Below are positions 36,223 through 45,013 of a stretch of DNA of 64,000 nucleotides, in pieces. Each line of letters begins with the position of its first letter. Positions within the stretch are counted from its first letter, which is position 1. The translations under genes were made by a program, and so were the position numbers. Location: the NCBI RefSeq assembly GCF_039839785.1, contig NZ_JBDOQT010000001.1, forward strand, positions 2,914,001 to 2,978,000, given 5' to 3'. The notes below the pieces were generated by a model. The model saw only the letters and a list, made by a program, of their open reading frames with translations. It made no database searches and was not told the DNA's origin. Source of the DNA: Pelagibius sp. CAU 1746 (lineage in GTDB: Bacteria; Pseudomonadota; Alphaproteobacteria; Kiloniellales; Kiloniellaceae).

Positions 36223-37593
36223 CTAATCCAGGATGAAACCGGTGTTCTTTTGCGCGCCGCCCAGGCTCGACGCCTGCGCCGGGTCGACCGGCACGGTTCG
36301 GCGCGTCGGGCCTTTGTCGTTCTTCGCGAGCGGGGCGGCGCGATAAGGATCGACCGGCGTGCGCAGCTGCTCGGCGTCGACCGGACGCACGATGTAGGGG
36401 GTGACGATGATCACCAATTCGGTCTCGTTGCGCTGGAAGCGGTCGCTCTGGAACAACGCGCCGAGGATCGGCAGGTCGGACAAGCCAGGGATCTTGTGAT
36501 TCTCCTGACGGGTATTGTCCAGGATGAGCCCGGCGATGGCGAAGCTTTGGCCCGAGGCAAGTTCCACCGTGGTCTCCGCGCGGCGCGTCGTCAGGGAAGG
36601 GATCGACAGGCCGCCGGCGACGACCTGGACCGCCGTGGAAAGCTGACTGACTTCGGGGCGCACCCTCATGGAAACACGGCTCCGGCCCAGCAAGGTCGGC
36701 GTGAAGGCCAGGCTGACGCCGAACTGCTTGAAGACGACGGTGATGGTGTCTTCGTCCTGCGACACCGGGATCGGGAACTCGCCGCCGGCGAGGAAGCTGG
36801 CGGTCTCGCCGGATACGGCTGTCAGGTTCGGTTCGGCCAGAATGGACACCAGGTTGTCGTCGGCCAGGACGTCGAGCAGGCCGTCAATCGAGACGTCACC
36901 GATGTTGCCGCCGCCGAAGATGGCGTTGACGCCGGCCACCGGCGGAAACGATTGCAAGCCGAACTGAAAGGCGCCGTCATAGAGGATGTCCCAGTTGAAG
37001 CCGAACTGATTGATGACCTCGCGGGAGACCTCAGCGATGCGTACGCGCAGGTTCACCTGGTTCGGTGCCGTGACGGCGAGGCGGTTGATCACTTCGCCAC
37101 CCTCGCCGACGAAGCGGGAGGCCAGACGGCGCGCGTTCTCGGACTCGGTAGCGGTCTCGACGGCGCCGGAGAGGATGATCGCGCCGTCGACCGAGGAGGC
37201 GACGACCGTTCCGTTGGGGACCAGGTCCGTCAACGCCGATTGCAGGCGCTTGAGGCTGTGGGTGACGTTGACCTGGATGTTGGCGATGACGTTGTCATTG
37301 CTGTCCAGGGCGAAGAGGGTGGTCGTGCCGACCGCCTTGCCGAAGAGGTAGAGCAGGCGGTCGGATTTGGCGCTGACGTCGGCGATGCCGGGGTTGGCGA
37401 TAAAAACCGAGGCCATGCCGCGGTCGAGCCGCAGCAGCTGGCCCTCGCCGATCTCGATGGCGATAGGGTCGCCATTGGTCGGCACAGCCCGACCCTGCAG
37501 GGCGGCCTGTCCGGGCAGCGGCAGGAGACTCGCCGAAAGCACAATGGCGGCGGCAAGCCAAAGCCTTGAAATCATGCGCATAACGATACCCAT
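36223..37593 (-). CDS. cpaC: Type II/III secretin CpaC (RcpA)
   Basis: Outer-membrane secretin of the Flp pilus, 456 residues. A signal peptide is followed by a BON-like pilus domain (LLRLDRGMASVFIANPGIADV, LYLFGKAVGTTTLFALD) and the secretin core (LAEPNLTAVSGETASFLAGGEFPIPV, VRPEVSQL, GQSFAIAGLILDNTRQ, VIIVTPYIV). The start may instead be an ATG at 37581 or 37575, which give shorter leaders; 37593 lies 2 bases after cpaB. Confidence 0.94.
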   Translation of the reverse strand: MGIVMRMISRLWLAAAIVLSASLLPLPGQAALQGRAVPTNGDPIAIEIGEGQLLRLDRGMASVFIANPGIADVSAKSDRLLYLFGKAVGTTTLFALDSNDNVIANIQVNVTHSLKRLQSALTDLVPNGTVVASSVDGAIILSGAVETATESENARRLASRFVGEGGEVINRLAVTAPNQVNLRVRIAEVSREVINQFGFNWDILYDGAFQFGLQSFPPVAGVNAIFGGGNIGDVSIDGLLDVLADDNLVSILAEPNLTAVSGETASFLAGGEFPIPVSQDEDTITVVFKQFGVSLAFTPTLLGRSRVSMRVRPEVSQLSTAVQVVAGGLSIPSLTTRRAETTVELASGQSFAIAGLILDNTRQENHKIPGLSDLPILGALFQSDRFQRNETELVIIVTPYIVRPVDAEQLRTPVDPYRAAPLAKNDKGPTRRTVPVDPAQASSLGGAQKNTGFILD

Positions 37594-37595
37594 TC

Positions 37596-38489
37596 CTAGA
37601 AGCGTAGCTCCTGGACCTCATTACCACGCGTAATGTTAACAACCTTCTTATTGCCGCCCTGCTTTCCGTCACGCATGCCGACCAGACGGCTGACTTCGCT
37701 ATCCCAGGTGTAGGTGTGGCCCCGCTCCGGGTCCGGCTCGTCCTGAGGATCCTCCTGGGAGGTGGCGAGGCGTTCGAGCTCCTCCTCGTCCTTGGCCAGG
37801 CTGCGCAGACTGATCGACAAGGCGCCGAGCTCCCGCACGACGGTGAGCATTTCCGTCTGCTTTGGCGTCACTTCTACGGTGAAGTTCTTAGCGTAGATCG
37901 GCTCGTTCTTTTCCTCGTCGACCATCTGGTCGATGGCCAGCACCCGGACGTTTTCCAGTACCGTCTCGCTGGCCCTCCGCTCGATGGCCTCGGCGCCCGT
38001 GCGATCGACCACGGTATGTGTCAAAATGATGTCAATCCGGTCGCCAGGGAAAACCAGGCCGCTGACGCCGGACGTGGCGTTCACGCGGATTGCCATGGCC
38101 CGATAGCCGGGCCGCAGAACCGCAGCCAGAAAGCCACGCTCGCCCGGCCGGATGACGCGCTTGGGAGTGACCGGCTCGCCCGGAGTGAACCCCCGGCGGA
38201 CGACGGCGCCATAAAAGTCCTCGATCTTGAATTCCTTGTCCGTGATGTATTCTTCGGGAATATCGTCATCGGGCCAGATCTGCCACCGCAGCTGGTCTTC
38301 CTGAATGAACACGCCGGTCGGCAGGGTGATGCTGGCCACGAGGACCTGGACCCCTTGCGGGGCGGGTGCCTGCTGGGCGACGACGACGGGCTGTGCGCGC
38401 TGGGCGTCGAGCCAGCTGCGGGCCACGAAGGTCGTGACGACGGTGATCAGCAGCGCCGCAACGACGAGGATGATGGTCCTGAGTGACAT
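37596..38489 (-). CDS. cpaB: Flp pilus assembly protein CpaB (RcpC)
   Basis: Periplasmic protein with one N-terminal membrane helix (TIILVVAALLITVVTTFVA) and a SAF domain (GVQVLVASITLPTGVFIQEDQLRW), thought to stabilise the secretin. 297 residues; GRDPV-like terminal RVRAGD is not seen, but GDRIDIILTHT and MLTVVRELGALSISLRS match the family. First of the closely spaced block cpaB to tadC. Confidence 0.92.
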   Translation of the reverse strand: MSLRTIILVVAALLITVVTTFVARSWLDAQRAQPVVVAQQAPAPQGVQVLVASITLPTGVFIQEDQLRWQIWPDDDIPEEYITDKEFKIEDFYGAVVRRGFTPGEPVTPKRVIRPGERGFLAAVLRPGYRAMAIRVNATSGVSGLVFPGDRIDIILTHTVVDRTGAEAIERRASETVLENVRVLAIDQMVDEEKNEPIYAKNFTVEVTPKQTEMLTVVRELGALSISLRSLAKDEEELERLATSQEDPQDEPDPERGHTYTWDSEVSRLVGMRDGKQGGNKKVVNITRGNEVQELRF

Positions 38490-38585
38490 GGTTCAGTCCT
38501 CCGAGGCGCCGGCGGCCGTGGAAGGCCTGGCGCCGAAGCCGGTCGCTCCGGCAACAGTGAGGGTGTGGGCTCGCGGGCGCATGCT

Positions 38586-39095
38586 CTAGACCCGCGCCAA
38601 GAGCTGCAGCGCCACGAAAAGGCCGCCGACGGCGATGGCGACGGCATAGGGCATGGGTTGCTTTCTGAAGGATGTATTCCGCGAGGCGTAGACCAGGTGC
38701 GCCGGCATGGCAGAGCGGTTGACTTTGAAGTTCAGCCACATGCCGGCGGCGAGAAGTCCCCCGGCGACGCTGGTGTAGAACACCATCGGCATCATCAAAG
38801 CGGGGCCGGTCCAAAGGGTGACGGCCACGAAGAGCTTTATGTCACCGCCACCGCAGAGCCGCAAAGTGAATAGCAAGAACCCCGCCACGAAAGCCACAGC
38901 CGCATAGATGAGAGCACCGACCCAGTCGATGTCGCCACCGGAAGCGATTACGTAAGACGGATACAAGGCCGCCATCGCCAGGCTGTAGCGGTTCGGCACA
39001 GTAAAGTTCCGCCAATCGCTCGCCGCGGCGGCGATGAGCAGGCCGGAAAACGCCAGAATCGTGAAACGCGCGGTGGCGTCGGAGAAGTCCATCAC
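38586..39095 (-). CDS. cpaA: Prepilin peptidase CpaA (TadV)
   Basis: Membrane aspartyl protease that cleaves the Flp leader. 169 residues with about five or six membrane helices. The active-site regions are visible: the first Asp in AAASDWRNFTVPNRY and the second in CGGGDIKLFVAV (the GxGD motif). Short form without a methylase domain, as usual for Tad systems. A hairpin lies between flp and this gene. Confidence 0.93.
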   Translation of the reverse strand: MMDFSDATARFTILAFSGLLIAAAASDWRNFTVPNRYSLAMAALYPSYVIASGGDIDWVGALIYAAVAFVAGFLLFTLRLCGGGDIKLFVAVTLWTGPALMMPMVFYTSVAGGLLAAGMWLNFKVNRSAMPAHLVYASRNTSFRKQPMPYAVAIAVGGLFVALQLLARV

Positions 39096-39161
39096 CCAAC
39101 CTTTCGGGTAAACTCCGCTGCGGCCCGCGCGATATCACAGGAATCGCACAGGCTGCCCGAA

Positions 39162-39195
39162 AGAAGATAGGCCCGGGGCATTGCCCCGGGCCTAT
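39162..39195 (-). terminator. Hairpin between flp and cpaA
   Basis: Near-continuous perfect 14-base arms ATAGGCCCGGGGCA (39167-39180) and TGCCCCGGGCCTAT (39182-39195). Read on the minus strand it is followed by CTTCTTTC. It lies just after flp, so most transcripts would end here and the rest would read on into the assembly genes, giving excess pilin. Confidence 0.8.
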
Positions 39196-39245
39196 CACCT
39201 CAAGCCGAGTACGGCGGGCCCGGGTGGGCCGCCGATCTGCCCCTA

Positions 39246-39455
39246 TTACGGGGTGGGGCTAGTCGGCGCAGCGGTGGCGTTGTTGGCGGCATCGCTCAGC
39301 TCGTTGGACACGACGCCGAAGATGCTCTGCAGGGACCCACCAAGGGACTGCAGGGCCGCGATAGCCGCCACCGACACCAGGGCGGCGATCAGGCCATACT
39401 CGATGGCCGTAGCACCAGACTCGTCAGAAAGAAAAGACTTGATCGTTTCGAACAT
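39246..39455 (-). CDS. flp: Flp-type pilin
   Basis: Major subunit of the Flp (type IVc) pilus. 69 residues: a short leader ending in Gly14, with the Flp cleavage pattern SG-ATAIEY (Glu19 and Tyr20) recognised by CpaA, then one hydrophobic helix (GLIAALVSVAAIAAL). The C-terminal tail from about residue 50 is polar and rich in Asn, Ser, Thr and Pro, with an N-A-T sequon at 59-61. AGGAGG lies upstream. The gene is first in its operon and preceded by a very AT-rich region. Confidence 0.95.
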   Translation of the reverse strand: MFETIKSFLSDESGATAIEYGLIAALVSVAAIAALQSLGGSLQSIFGVVSNELSDAANNATAAPTSPTP

Positions 39456-39680
39456 GATTGCGACCTCCTAATGCACGCATATCCACGTGTGATAATCCGC
39501 TCATCGCATTAACAAATAGTAAAATGCGAAAGCTTTGTTTTGTTCAGATCTAGAAATAAAGACATCATTGCAATGCGTTATTCTAATAATACTTTGTTAA
39601 TTTGGATGTATAATTAGATAAAATTTGGTTTACTTTACCGTATGCTTTGAGAATCAAAAGCTTGTCTCGGTCGGAAGAAC
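39456..39680 (-). promoter_or_regulatory. AT-rich region upstream of flp
   Basis: 225 bases between the GT2 gene stop and flp are very AT-rich against a GC-rich background (runs such as TTAATTTGG, AATTAGATAAAATTTGG). The ribosome-binding site AGGAGG is at the flp end. I cannot point to one -35/-10 pair with confidence; several AT-rich hexamers are possible. Such islands are typical of promoters bound by nucleoid-associated silencers. No gene is present. Confidence 0.5.
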
Positions 39681-40739
39681 TTATCCTGCGCAAGAAACGG
39701 GCGTAGAAGAGGCGCTTTCTCTAGGCTCCGACTGCCGCTTTGGCGCGGCCAGGCGCGGGGGAGCGGGAAGATGCAGGTAATGCAAGCGCTTCAATTCACG
39801 CCGGCCGAGCGCGACGGAATCGAGAATGAAGCCACAGGCCAGACTGAGAAAGGCGAGGATCATCAAGCCGCAGACCAAGACGGCCGTTGGAAGCCGCGGC
39901 ACCAGTCCGGTTTCGATGTAGGTGGCCAGCAGGGGGACGGCGAGAAGGATGGAGAAGAATGCCAGGATCGCGCCGGCTCCGGCAAAGAACGGCAAGGGGC
40001 GCTCTTCTTTTGTCAGGCGAAGGATGGTCATCAGGATGCGAAAACCGTCCTTGAAGGTGCTGAGCTTGCTTTCCGATCCTTCGGGGCGCTCCTTGTAGGC
40101 GGTTTGCACCTCGCAGACCGGCATGCGCAGTTCCAAAGCATGAACGGTGAGTTCAGTCTCGATCTCGAAGCCTTGGGCGAGGGCGGGGAAGGACTTCACG
40201 AAGCGGCGCGAGAACACGCGATAGCCGGAGAGAATGTCGTCGAAGCGTTTGCCGAACAGCGTGCTGACCATCGTGGTAAACAAGCGGTTACCGAAACGGT
40301 GTCCGCGGCGATAGGCCTCGTCGCTGGTATTGCGGCGCGCGGCGTTGACCATGTCGAGCTGTTCGCGGCATAGCGTTTCGATCAGCTTAGGCGCAGCAGC
40401 GGCGTCGTAGGTGTCGTCACCGTCGGCCAGAACGTAGATGTCGGCATCTACATCGGCGAACATGCGCCGTACGACGTTACCTTTGCCGCGCAGGGTTTCC
40501 CGCACGACCCGGGCGCCGGCCTGGGCTGCGACTTCGCCGGTCCGGTCGGAAGAGGCATTGTCGTAGACGTAGATATCGGCTTCCGGCAGCGCCTCGCGGA
40601 AGCTCCGGACGACTTGCCCGATGGCCGCTTCCTCGTTGTAGCAGGGCAGCAGTACGGCGACGCGTACTGCGTCCCGCGGCCAAGCCTCGGCAAGGGCATT
40701 TAGCTGCTCATGGACCGGATTTGGTGACATCTCGCGCAT
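39681..40739 (-). CDS. Membrane-anchored GT2 glycosyltransferase (DPM/ArnC-like)
   Basis: 352 residues: a GT-A domain at about 26-240 (VAVLLPCYNEEAAIGQVV, DNASSDRTGEVA, RGKGNVVRR and DADIYVLADGDDTYD with the metal-binding acidic motif), then two C-terminal membrane helices (about 255-320). This is the polyprenyl-phosphate sugar synthase layout, which loads a sugar from a nucleotide donor onto a lipid carrier for GT-C enzymes. The sugar is not predictable. It lies between the GT-C gene and flp. Confidence 0.85.
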   Translation of the reverse strand: MREMSPNPVHEQLNALAEAWPRDAVRVAVLLPCYNEEAAIGQVVRSFREALPEADIYVYDNASSDRTGEVAAQAGARVVRETLRGKGNVVRRMFADVDADIYVLADGDDTYDAAAAPKLIETLCREQLDMVNAARRNTSDEAYRRGHRFGNRLFTTMVSTLFGKRFDDILSGYRVFSRRFVKSFPALAQGFEIETELTVHALELRMPVCEVQTAYKERPEGSESKLSTFKDGFRILMTILRLTKEERPLPFFAGAGAILAFFSILLAVPLLATYIETGLVPRLPTAVLVCGLMILAFLSLACGFILDSVALGRRELKRLHYLHLPAPPRLAAPKRQSEPRESASSTPVSCAG

Positions 40740-40844
40740 ACCTGCTGGTTCCCAGGCTGTCGCCTTGGTTTCTGCAGGCTACTGTCGCAGGCCCGGTTCA
40801 AGATTTCCCTAACGGGCGGCCGGCTTGGCCGCGGCGCCCTTGAC

Positions 40845-42695
40845 TCAGCGCAGCACCCGGTAGAGGCGGGCATGATTCTGTAGTGTGCCCGGCAGTTCCA
40901 CGGCTGCCAGCCAGTCAGGAGGCTCGCGGCGATCCAGGCGTTGATACAGGTTGTCCTCGCCCTCAGCCGGGGCATAGAACAGCCGTTCCGCCTTCGATCC
41001 GCAGATTAGAACCAGGTCCACGCCGCGGTCCTCGAAGAGGCTGCGGGCCGCAGCAAGGTCCCCGCCGGCCAGCAAGCGGTGGCCATCGAGAATACCCTCG
41101 CCGTTCCGATGATAGGGCGTGCCGATGACCCGGTGGTCCGTGCGGTAGAGAAGCTCGGGCCCGATATCCATGAACGCCAGGACGGTCTGTGGGGCCGCGG
41201 CCCAGCGCGGTTCGGTTTTCAGGTAGTCGGCGATTTCCCGGACACTGCAGCCCTTGTCGGATTTTTCATCGGCGTCATCGGCGGTTGCAGGTGCCGCCAT
41301 GATCGTGACGCCGATCAGGAAGGGGGCGATCAGCAGCGCGGAGATGACGCCTCCGCGCAGCAGGCCGCGGGCCAGGTCATTGGTGACACGGGCGCTCGCG
41401 ACCAGAAAGCGGTCGAGGACAATTGCGAAGGCCATGAGGAAACCGAGTTCCGCATAACCGGCGAACCGCATGTGCTGCAGGGAAACCAGCACGAAAGCCA
41501 GGCAGCAAAGGGCGACGAACAGATAGATGAAGAACCGCGGGGTACCTCGTTCTCTCAAGAGCACCCATAGGAACGGCACAGCGACGAGAATGATGCCGCC
41601 GAGATAGAGAATGAGCTTACCGAGGCTCTTGCGGTCATCCGGCATCAACGGAAGCATTTCCCCGACGCGGTCCAGCCAGATCGGGACGATACGGGGGTCG
41701 ACTTCGGCCATCGGGCCGGCGAAGAACAGCGGATAGAAGAAGATCAGCAGGAGCGCGATAAGTCCGCCGCCTGCGCCGCCGATGGCGGCTCTGTTGACGA
41801 GTCCCGCCATCGTGCCTCGGCGCTTCTCGATCATTTCCACCACCGACCAGAACAGCAGGACGCCGGCGCCGAGAACATACTGCGCGCTCGAGACCTGATC
41901 GTAACTCGGGTCGAAGAGGTGTCCCAAGGGGCGCTCGGCGAAGAGAGCGATCAGGAGAACGCCGCTCATGCCGAGGGCGAACGAGCGGTTCTGCTGTGCC
42001 CTCCCGCGCTCTCCGAAGAGCCAGGGCACCCCCAGGGCGACGAGGCAAACGGCGGCGGTCAGCAGAAACTCGACCGAGATCCAAATCCCGAAACCCGCCG
42101 CGGCTCCGGCAAGCATGGCCCTGCGCCGGTCGCGCGGGTCGCTTAGCGCGCGCAGCATCAAGCCGGCGACAACCACGAACATGAGCAGCATCAGGCTGTG
42201 GTGATCGGCGCGCCCGAGGGTGGAATAGGCCACCGCACCGGGTTGCAGAAGCAGCGCGATGGCGGGGAGGAACCAGGTTTCGGGCCGGATCACCGGACGC
42301 AGCGCCCAGATCAGCAGAAAAGCCGTTGCCAGTTGAAGCAGGGGCGAAATCGTCAAGCCGGCGAAGTAAAGCGCTCTATCGCTTTCCATGACCAGCTGGA
42401 AGGGCAGGGCGAGAGTCAGGATGAGCACATCGAAAGGCCGCGTCCAATGCAGCCTGTCGCCATGGGGAGCGTTGGCGCGGTCGACGGTGCCGTCGAACCA
42501 TGCGCCGCTGTCGTACAGCTCCGTCACGCGGACCATGCGCATATAGGAGTCCGGTCCGGACAACTGGGAGTCGGCCAGGGAAACATCTCGGAGCAGGGCG
42601 AGGCCGCCTTGAGTCAGCGCCCAGAAGGCGACGAGGGCCATAAGGGCCAGCAGGGTGTTGCCTCTGGCCAGGACAGGCGGTGAATGCTTCGGCAT
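40845..42695 (-). CDS. GT-C membrane glycosyltransferase with STT3/AglB-like motifs
   Basis: A 616-residue polytopic protein of about eleven to thirteen membrane helices. Several features resemble oligosaccharyltransferases of the STT3/AglB/PglB family: an acidic first loop GPDSYMRMVRVTEL (Asp49, Arg53), then P-H-G-D at 77-80 and HWTRPFD (83-89), a GRADHH motif at 161-166, a Glu331 in MAEVDPR, and RFAGYAEL at 410. The C-terminal soluble part lacks a classical WWDYG; FMDIG at 508-512 lies in its place. Either a protein-glycosylating or a lipid-linked-sugar-using GT-C. Placed beside the GT2 gene and flp. No experimental link exists. Confidence 0.7.
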   Translation of the reverse strand: MPKHSPPVLARGNTLLALMALVAFWALTQGGLALLRDVSLADSQLSGPDSYMRMVRVTELYDSGAWFDGTVDRANAPHGDRLHWTRPFDVLILTLALPFQLVMESDRALYFAGLTISPLLQLATAFLLIWALRPVIRPETWFLPAIALLLQPGAVAYSTLGRADHHSLMLLMFVVVAGLMLRALSDPRDRRRAMLAGAAAGFGIWISVEFLLTAAVCLVALGVPWLFGERGRAQQNRSFALGMSGVLLIALFAERPLGHLFDPSYDQVSSAQYVLGAGVLLFWSVVEMIEKRRGTMAGLVNRAAIGGAGGGLIALLLIFFYPLFFAGPMAEVDPRIVPIWLDRVGEMLPLMPDDRKSLGKLILYLGGIILVAVPFLWVLLRERGTPRFFIYLFVALCCLAFVLVSLQHMRFAGYAELGFLMAFAIVLDRFLVASARVTNDLARGLLRGGVISALLIAPFLIGVTIMAAPATADDADEKSDKGCSVREIADYLKTEPRWAAAPQTVLAFMDIGPELLYRTDHRVIGTPYHRNGEGILDGHRLLAGGDLAAARSLFEDRGVDLVLICGSKAERLFYAPAEGEDNLYQRLDRREPPDWLAAVELPGTLQNHARLYRVLR

Positions 42696-42922
42696 TGGAT
42701 GCCTCTCGAGAAGAACAGGCCAAAGCGCGGGATCGCGCGGCCATGCTGCTAGGTGCGCGCTAAATAATGATTAACAAAGAACAATTTTGACGTTTCAGGC
42801 GCTCTTAATTATTCGTGCTTACGATCGGCGGCAACAAGGCACGGCCATTTCCGTCATCGCTCGAAGCGCAACGAAGGCGGGAAGACCGTTGAACGAGCAG
42901 CGCGAGAGAAGGCGGACGGCAT

Positions 42923-44170
42923 ATGGTGGAAGCCCTGGGAAGTCCGGCCGCTGCCCGGAACGACAAGCTGCTCTGCGCCTTTCTGCTGCTGGTCTCCCTC
43001 GCTTACAGCGGCTTTGCCGCCTTCGATTACTTCTCCTACTTCGAAGAGGGGCTTTTCGACTTCACCCTGCGGCCTGTCGGCCGGGACTTCGTGAACTACT
43101 GGACGGCCGGTTCCGCGGTATTGGACGGCCTGGTTCCCCAGGTCTTCGACGTATCCTTCTACCATGCCTATCAGGAGCGTCTTTTTGACCATGAGGTCAC
43201 CGACTACAACTGGTCCTACCCGCCGCATATGCTGCTGCTGGTCTGGCCCTTGGGGGCTCTGTCGTATCTTTGGGCCCTCGCGGCGTGGTCGCTGGTTCTC
43301 TTGCTTCTTTACCTCTGGGCCGCGGCAAGCGGCCGCCAGCAGGCCGCTCTCGTGGCGGTGGCGCTGCTCGCCGCGCCGGCGACCTTCGAATGCTTGACCT
43401 CCGGTCAGAACGGATTTCTCACCGGCGCACTGCTGATCGGCGGACTGCGGTTGCTCGGGCCGCGGCCGGTCCTCGCCGGCATTCTGTTCGGCATCCTCAC
43501 GATCAAGCCGCAACTCGGCTTGTTGTTGCCTTTCGCACTTTTGGCCGCCCGCCAGTGGACAGCCATCGCCGCGGCCGGACTCACCACGCTGGTGCTGGTG
43601 GGGATCAGCATCGCGGTCTTCGGCTGGGGGGCCTGGGAGGCGTACTTCGAATTGGTTGTCCCGACTCAGTCCGAGATCCTGACGGAGCGCACGGCGCCCT
43701 ATCTGAAGATGATGCCGTCGGCCTATATCGGGATGCGGCTGATCGACGCCGAGCCCCTGCTGCGGAATGCGGCGCAGATCCTGATGTCGGGAGTTGCCTT
43801 GGCCGGCGTGGTCTGGGTGTTCCGGCGTTCCACGGACGCCGACCTGAAGTTCGCCGTTATCGCCGTCGGTGCGTTCCTGGCTTCGCCCTACGCCTTCGAC
43901 TACGACATGACGGCGGTGATGCTCGCAGTGGTGCTCGTGACGCTGCGGGGCTTGCGTGATGGCTTCCTGCCGGGAGAGCGGATTGCGCTCGCCGCCACCT
44001 GGAGCCTGCCTTCGACCGTGTTCTGGCTCAATGCCGTCCACCTGCCGGTCGGCGCGCTGATCTTGCTGTCTTGCTTCGTTTGTTTGCTGGCCCGGAATGC
44101 CCGGGCGGTGAAGGGGGAGAGCCGGCGCGGCTTCGTCTGGGCGAAGTCAAGCCAGAGGTTGGCCTCCTGA
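42923..44170 (+). CDS. GT87/DUF2029-like membrane glycosyltransferase
   Basis: A 415-residue polytopic membrane protein divergent from the GT-C gene. It has about ten helices, the loop GRDFVNYWTAGSAVLDG, YPPHMLLLVWPLG, and GILTIKPQLGLLLP: features of the polyprenol-phosphate-mannose-dependent GT87 family. Function is otherwise unknown. Its stop is 7 bases before the sufA stop on the other strand. Confidence 0.8.
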   Translation: MVEALGSPAAARNDKLLCAFLLLVSLAYSGFAAFDYFSYFEEGLFDFTLRPVGRDFVNYWTAGSAVLDGLVPQVFDVSFYHAYQERLFDHEVTDYNWSYPPHMLLLVWPLGALSYLWALAAWSLVLLLLYLWAAASGRQQAALVAVALLAAPATFECLTSGQNGFLTGALLIGGLRLLGPRPVLAGILFGILTIKPQLGLLLPFALLAARQWTAIAAAGLTTLVLVGISIAVFGWGAWEAYFELVVPTQSEILTERTAPYLKMMPSAYIGMRLIDAEPLLRNAAQILMSGVALAGVVWVFRRSTDADLKFAVIAVGAFLASPYAFDYDMTAVMLAVVLVTLRGLRDGFLPGERIALAATWSLPSTVFWLNAVHLPVGALILLSCFVCLLARNARAVKGESRRGFVWAKSSQRLAS

Positions 44171-44177
44171 TTCCTCT

Positions 44178-44516
44178 TCAGACGTGGAAGGATTCGCCGC
44201 AGCCGCAGCGGCCCTTCTCGTTGGGATTGGTGAAGACGAAGCCGCAGTGGAACTTGTCCTCGACGTAGTCCATTTCACTGCCCAGCAGGAACATGACGGC
44301 GGTGGGATCGATGAAGATCTTCACGCCCTTGTCCTCGACAACGTCCTCCAGCTTGCGCTGCTCCTTGGCGTACTCGACCACGTAGCTCATACCCGAGCAG
44401 CCCTTGGTGCTGACGCCGACGCGCAGGCCGAGCACCGGCTCGTCGCTCTTGGCGATGAGCGCCTTCACGCGATCCGCGGCCGCGTCGGTCAGAGTGATCA
44501 GGTTCGCGATAGCCAT
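44178..44516 (-). CDS. sufA: A-type iron-sulfur carrier SufA
   Basis: Fe-S carrier of the ErpA/IscA/SufA family, 112 residues. The three conserved cysteines are C40 (KGCSGMSY), C104 and C106 (CGCGESF). ATG 44516 is preferred to a start eight codons earlier because the family N-terminus is MAIANLITLTDAAA. Last gene of the suf operon, 79 bases after sufT; such a gap leaves room for a separate promoter. Confidence 0.93.
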   Translation of the reverse strand: MAIANLITLTDAAADRVKALIAKSDEPVLGLRVGVSTKGCSGMSYVVEYAKEQRKLEDVVEDKGVKIFIDPTAVMFLLGSEMDYVEDKFHCGFVFTNPNEKGRCGCGESFHV

Positions 44517-44595
44517 TGGTCTTACCCGTTTCCTACCCAAGAAATATAAGGAGTCCCTTCCGGCGGTGAAAGGGGGTCACACAATGTTGATTTTC

Positions 44596-44997
44596 CTAGA
44601 ACATTCCCAAGGCCAGCTTGGCGTCCTCGGACATGCGCTCCGGTGTCCAGGGCGGGTCCCAGGTCAGCGTCACCTGCACCTCGCCGACGCCCTCGGTGGC
44701 GGCCACCGCCTCGGCGACCTGCTGGGGCATTTCGCCGGCGACCGGGCAGGCCGGGGCGGTCAGGGTCATCTCGATGGCCACCGAGCCGTCCTGGTGGATG
44801 TCCAGGGTGTAGATCAGGCCCAGGTCGTAGATGTTCACCGGGATCTCAGGGTCGTGGACCTGCCGGATGGCGTCCTCGACCTGCTCCTTGCCGGCCACGG
44901 GTAGGCCGGGCTGCAGCGGCGCGCCGGCGCGGGCGGTGAGCCCCTCGGGCGCGGCGCCGAGGCCGAAGGTGTCCATGCCTAGGGGATGATCGCTCAT
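44596..44997 (-). CDS. sufT: Fe-S assembly protein SufT (MIP18/DUF59)
   Basis: 133 residues of the MIP18 (DUF59) family, helps mature Fe-S proteins. Motifs: DPEIPVNIYDLGLIYTL, TLTAPACPVAGEMP with its cysteine, and the C-terminal WDPPWTPERMSEDAKLALGMF typical of the SUF-associated form. An N-terminal ~35 residues are variable. 16 bases after sufU. Confidence 0.93.
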   Translation of the reverse strand: MSDHPLGMDTFGLGAAPEGLTARAGAPLQPGLPVAGKEQVEDAIRQVHDPEIPVNIYDLGLIYTLDIHQDGSVAIEMTLTAPACPVAGEMPQQVAEAVAATEGVGEVQVTLTWDPPWTPERMSEDAKLALGMF

Positions 44998-45013
44998 CGT
45001 TTCGCTTCCTGTT

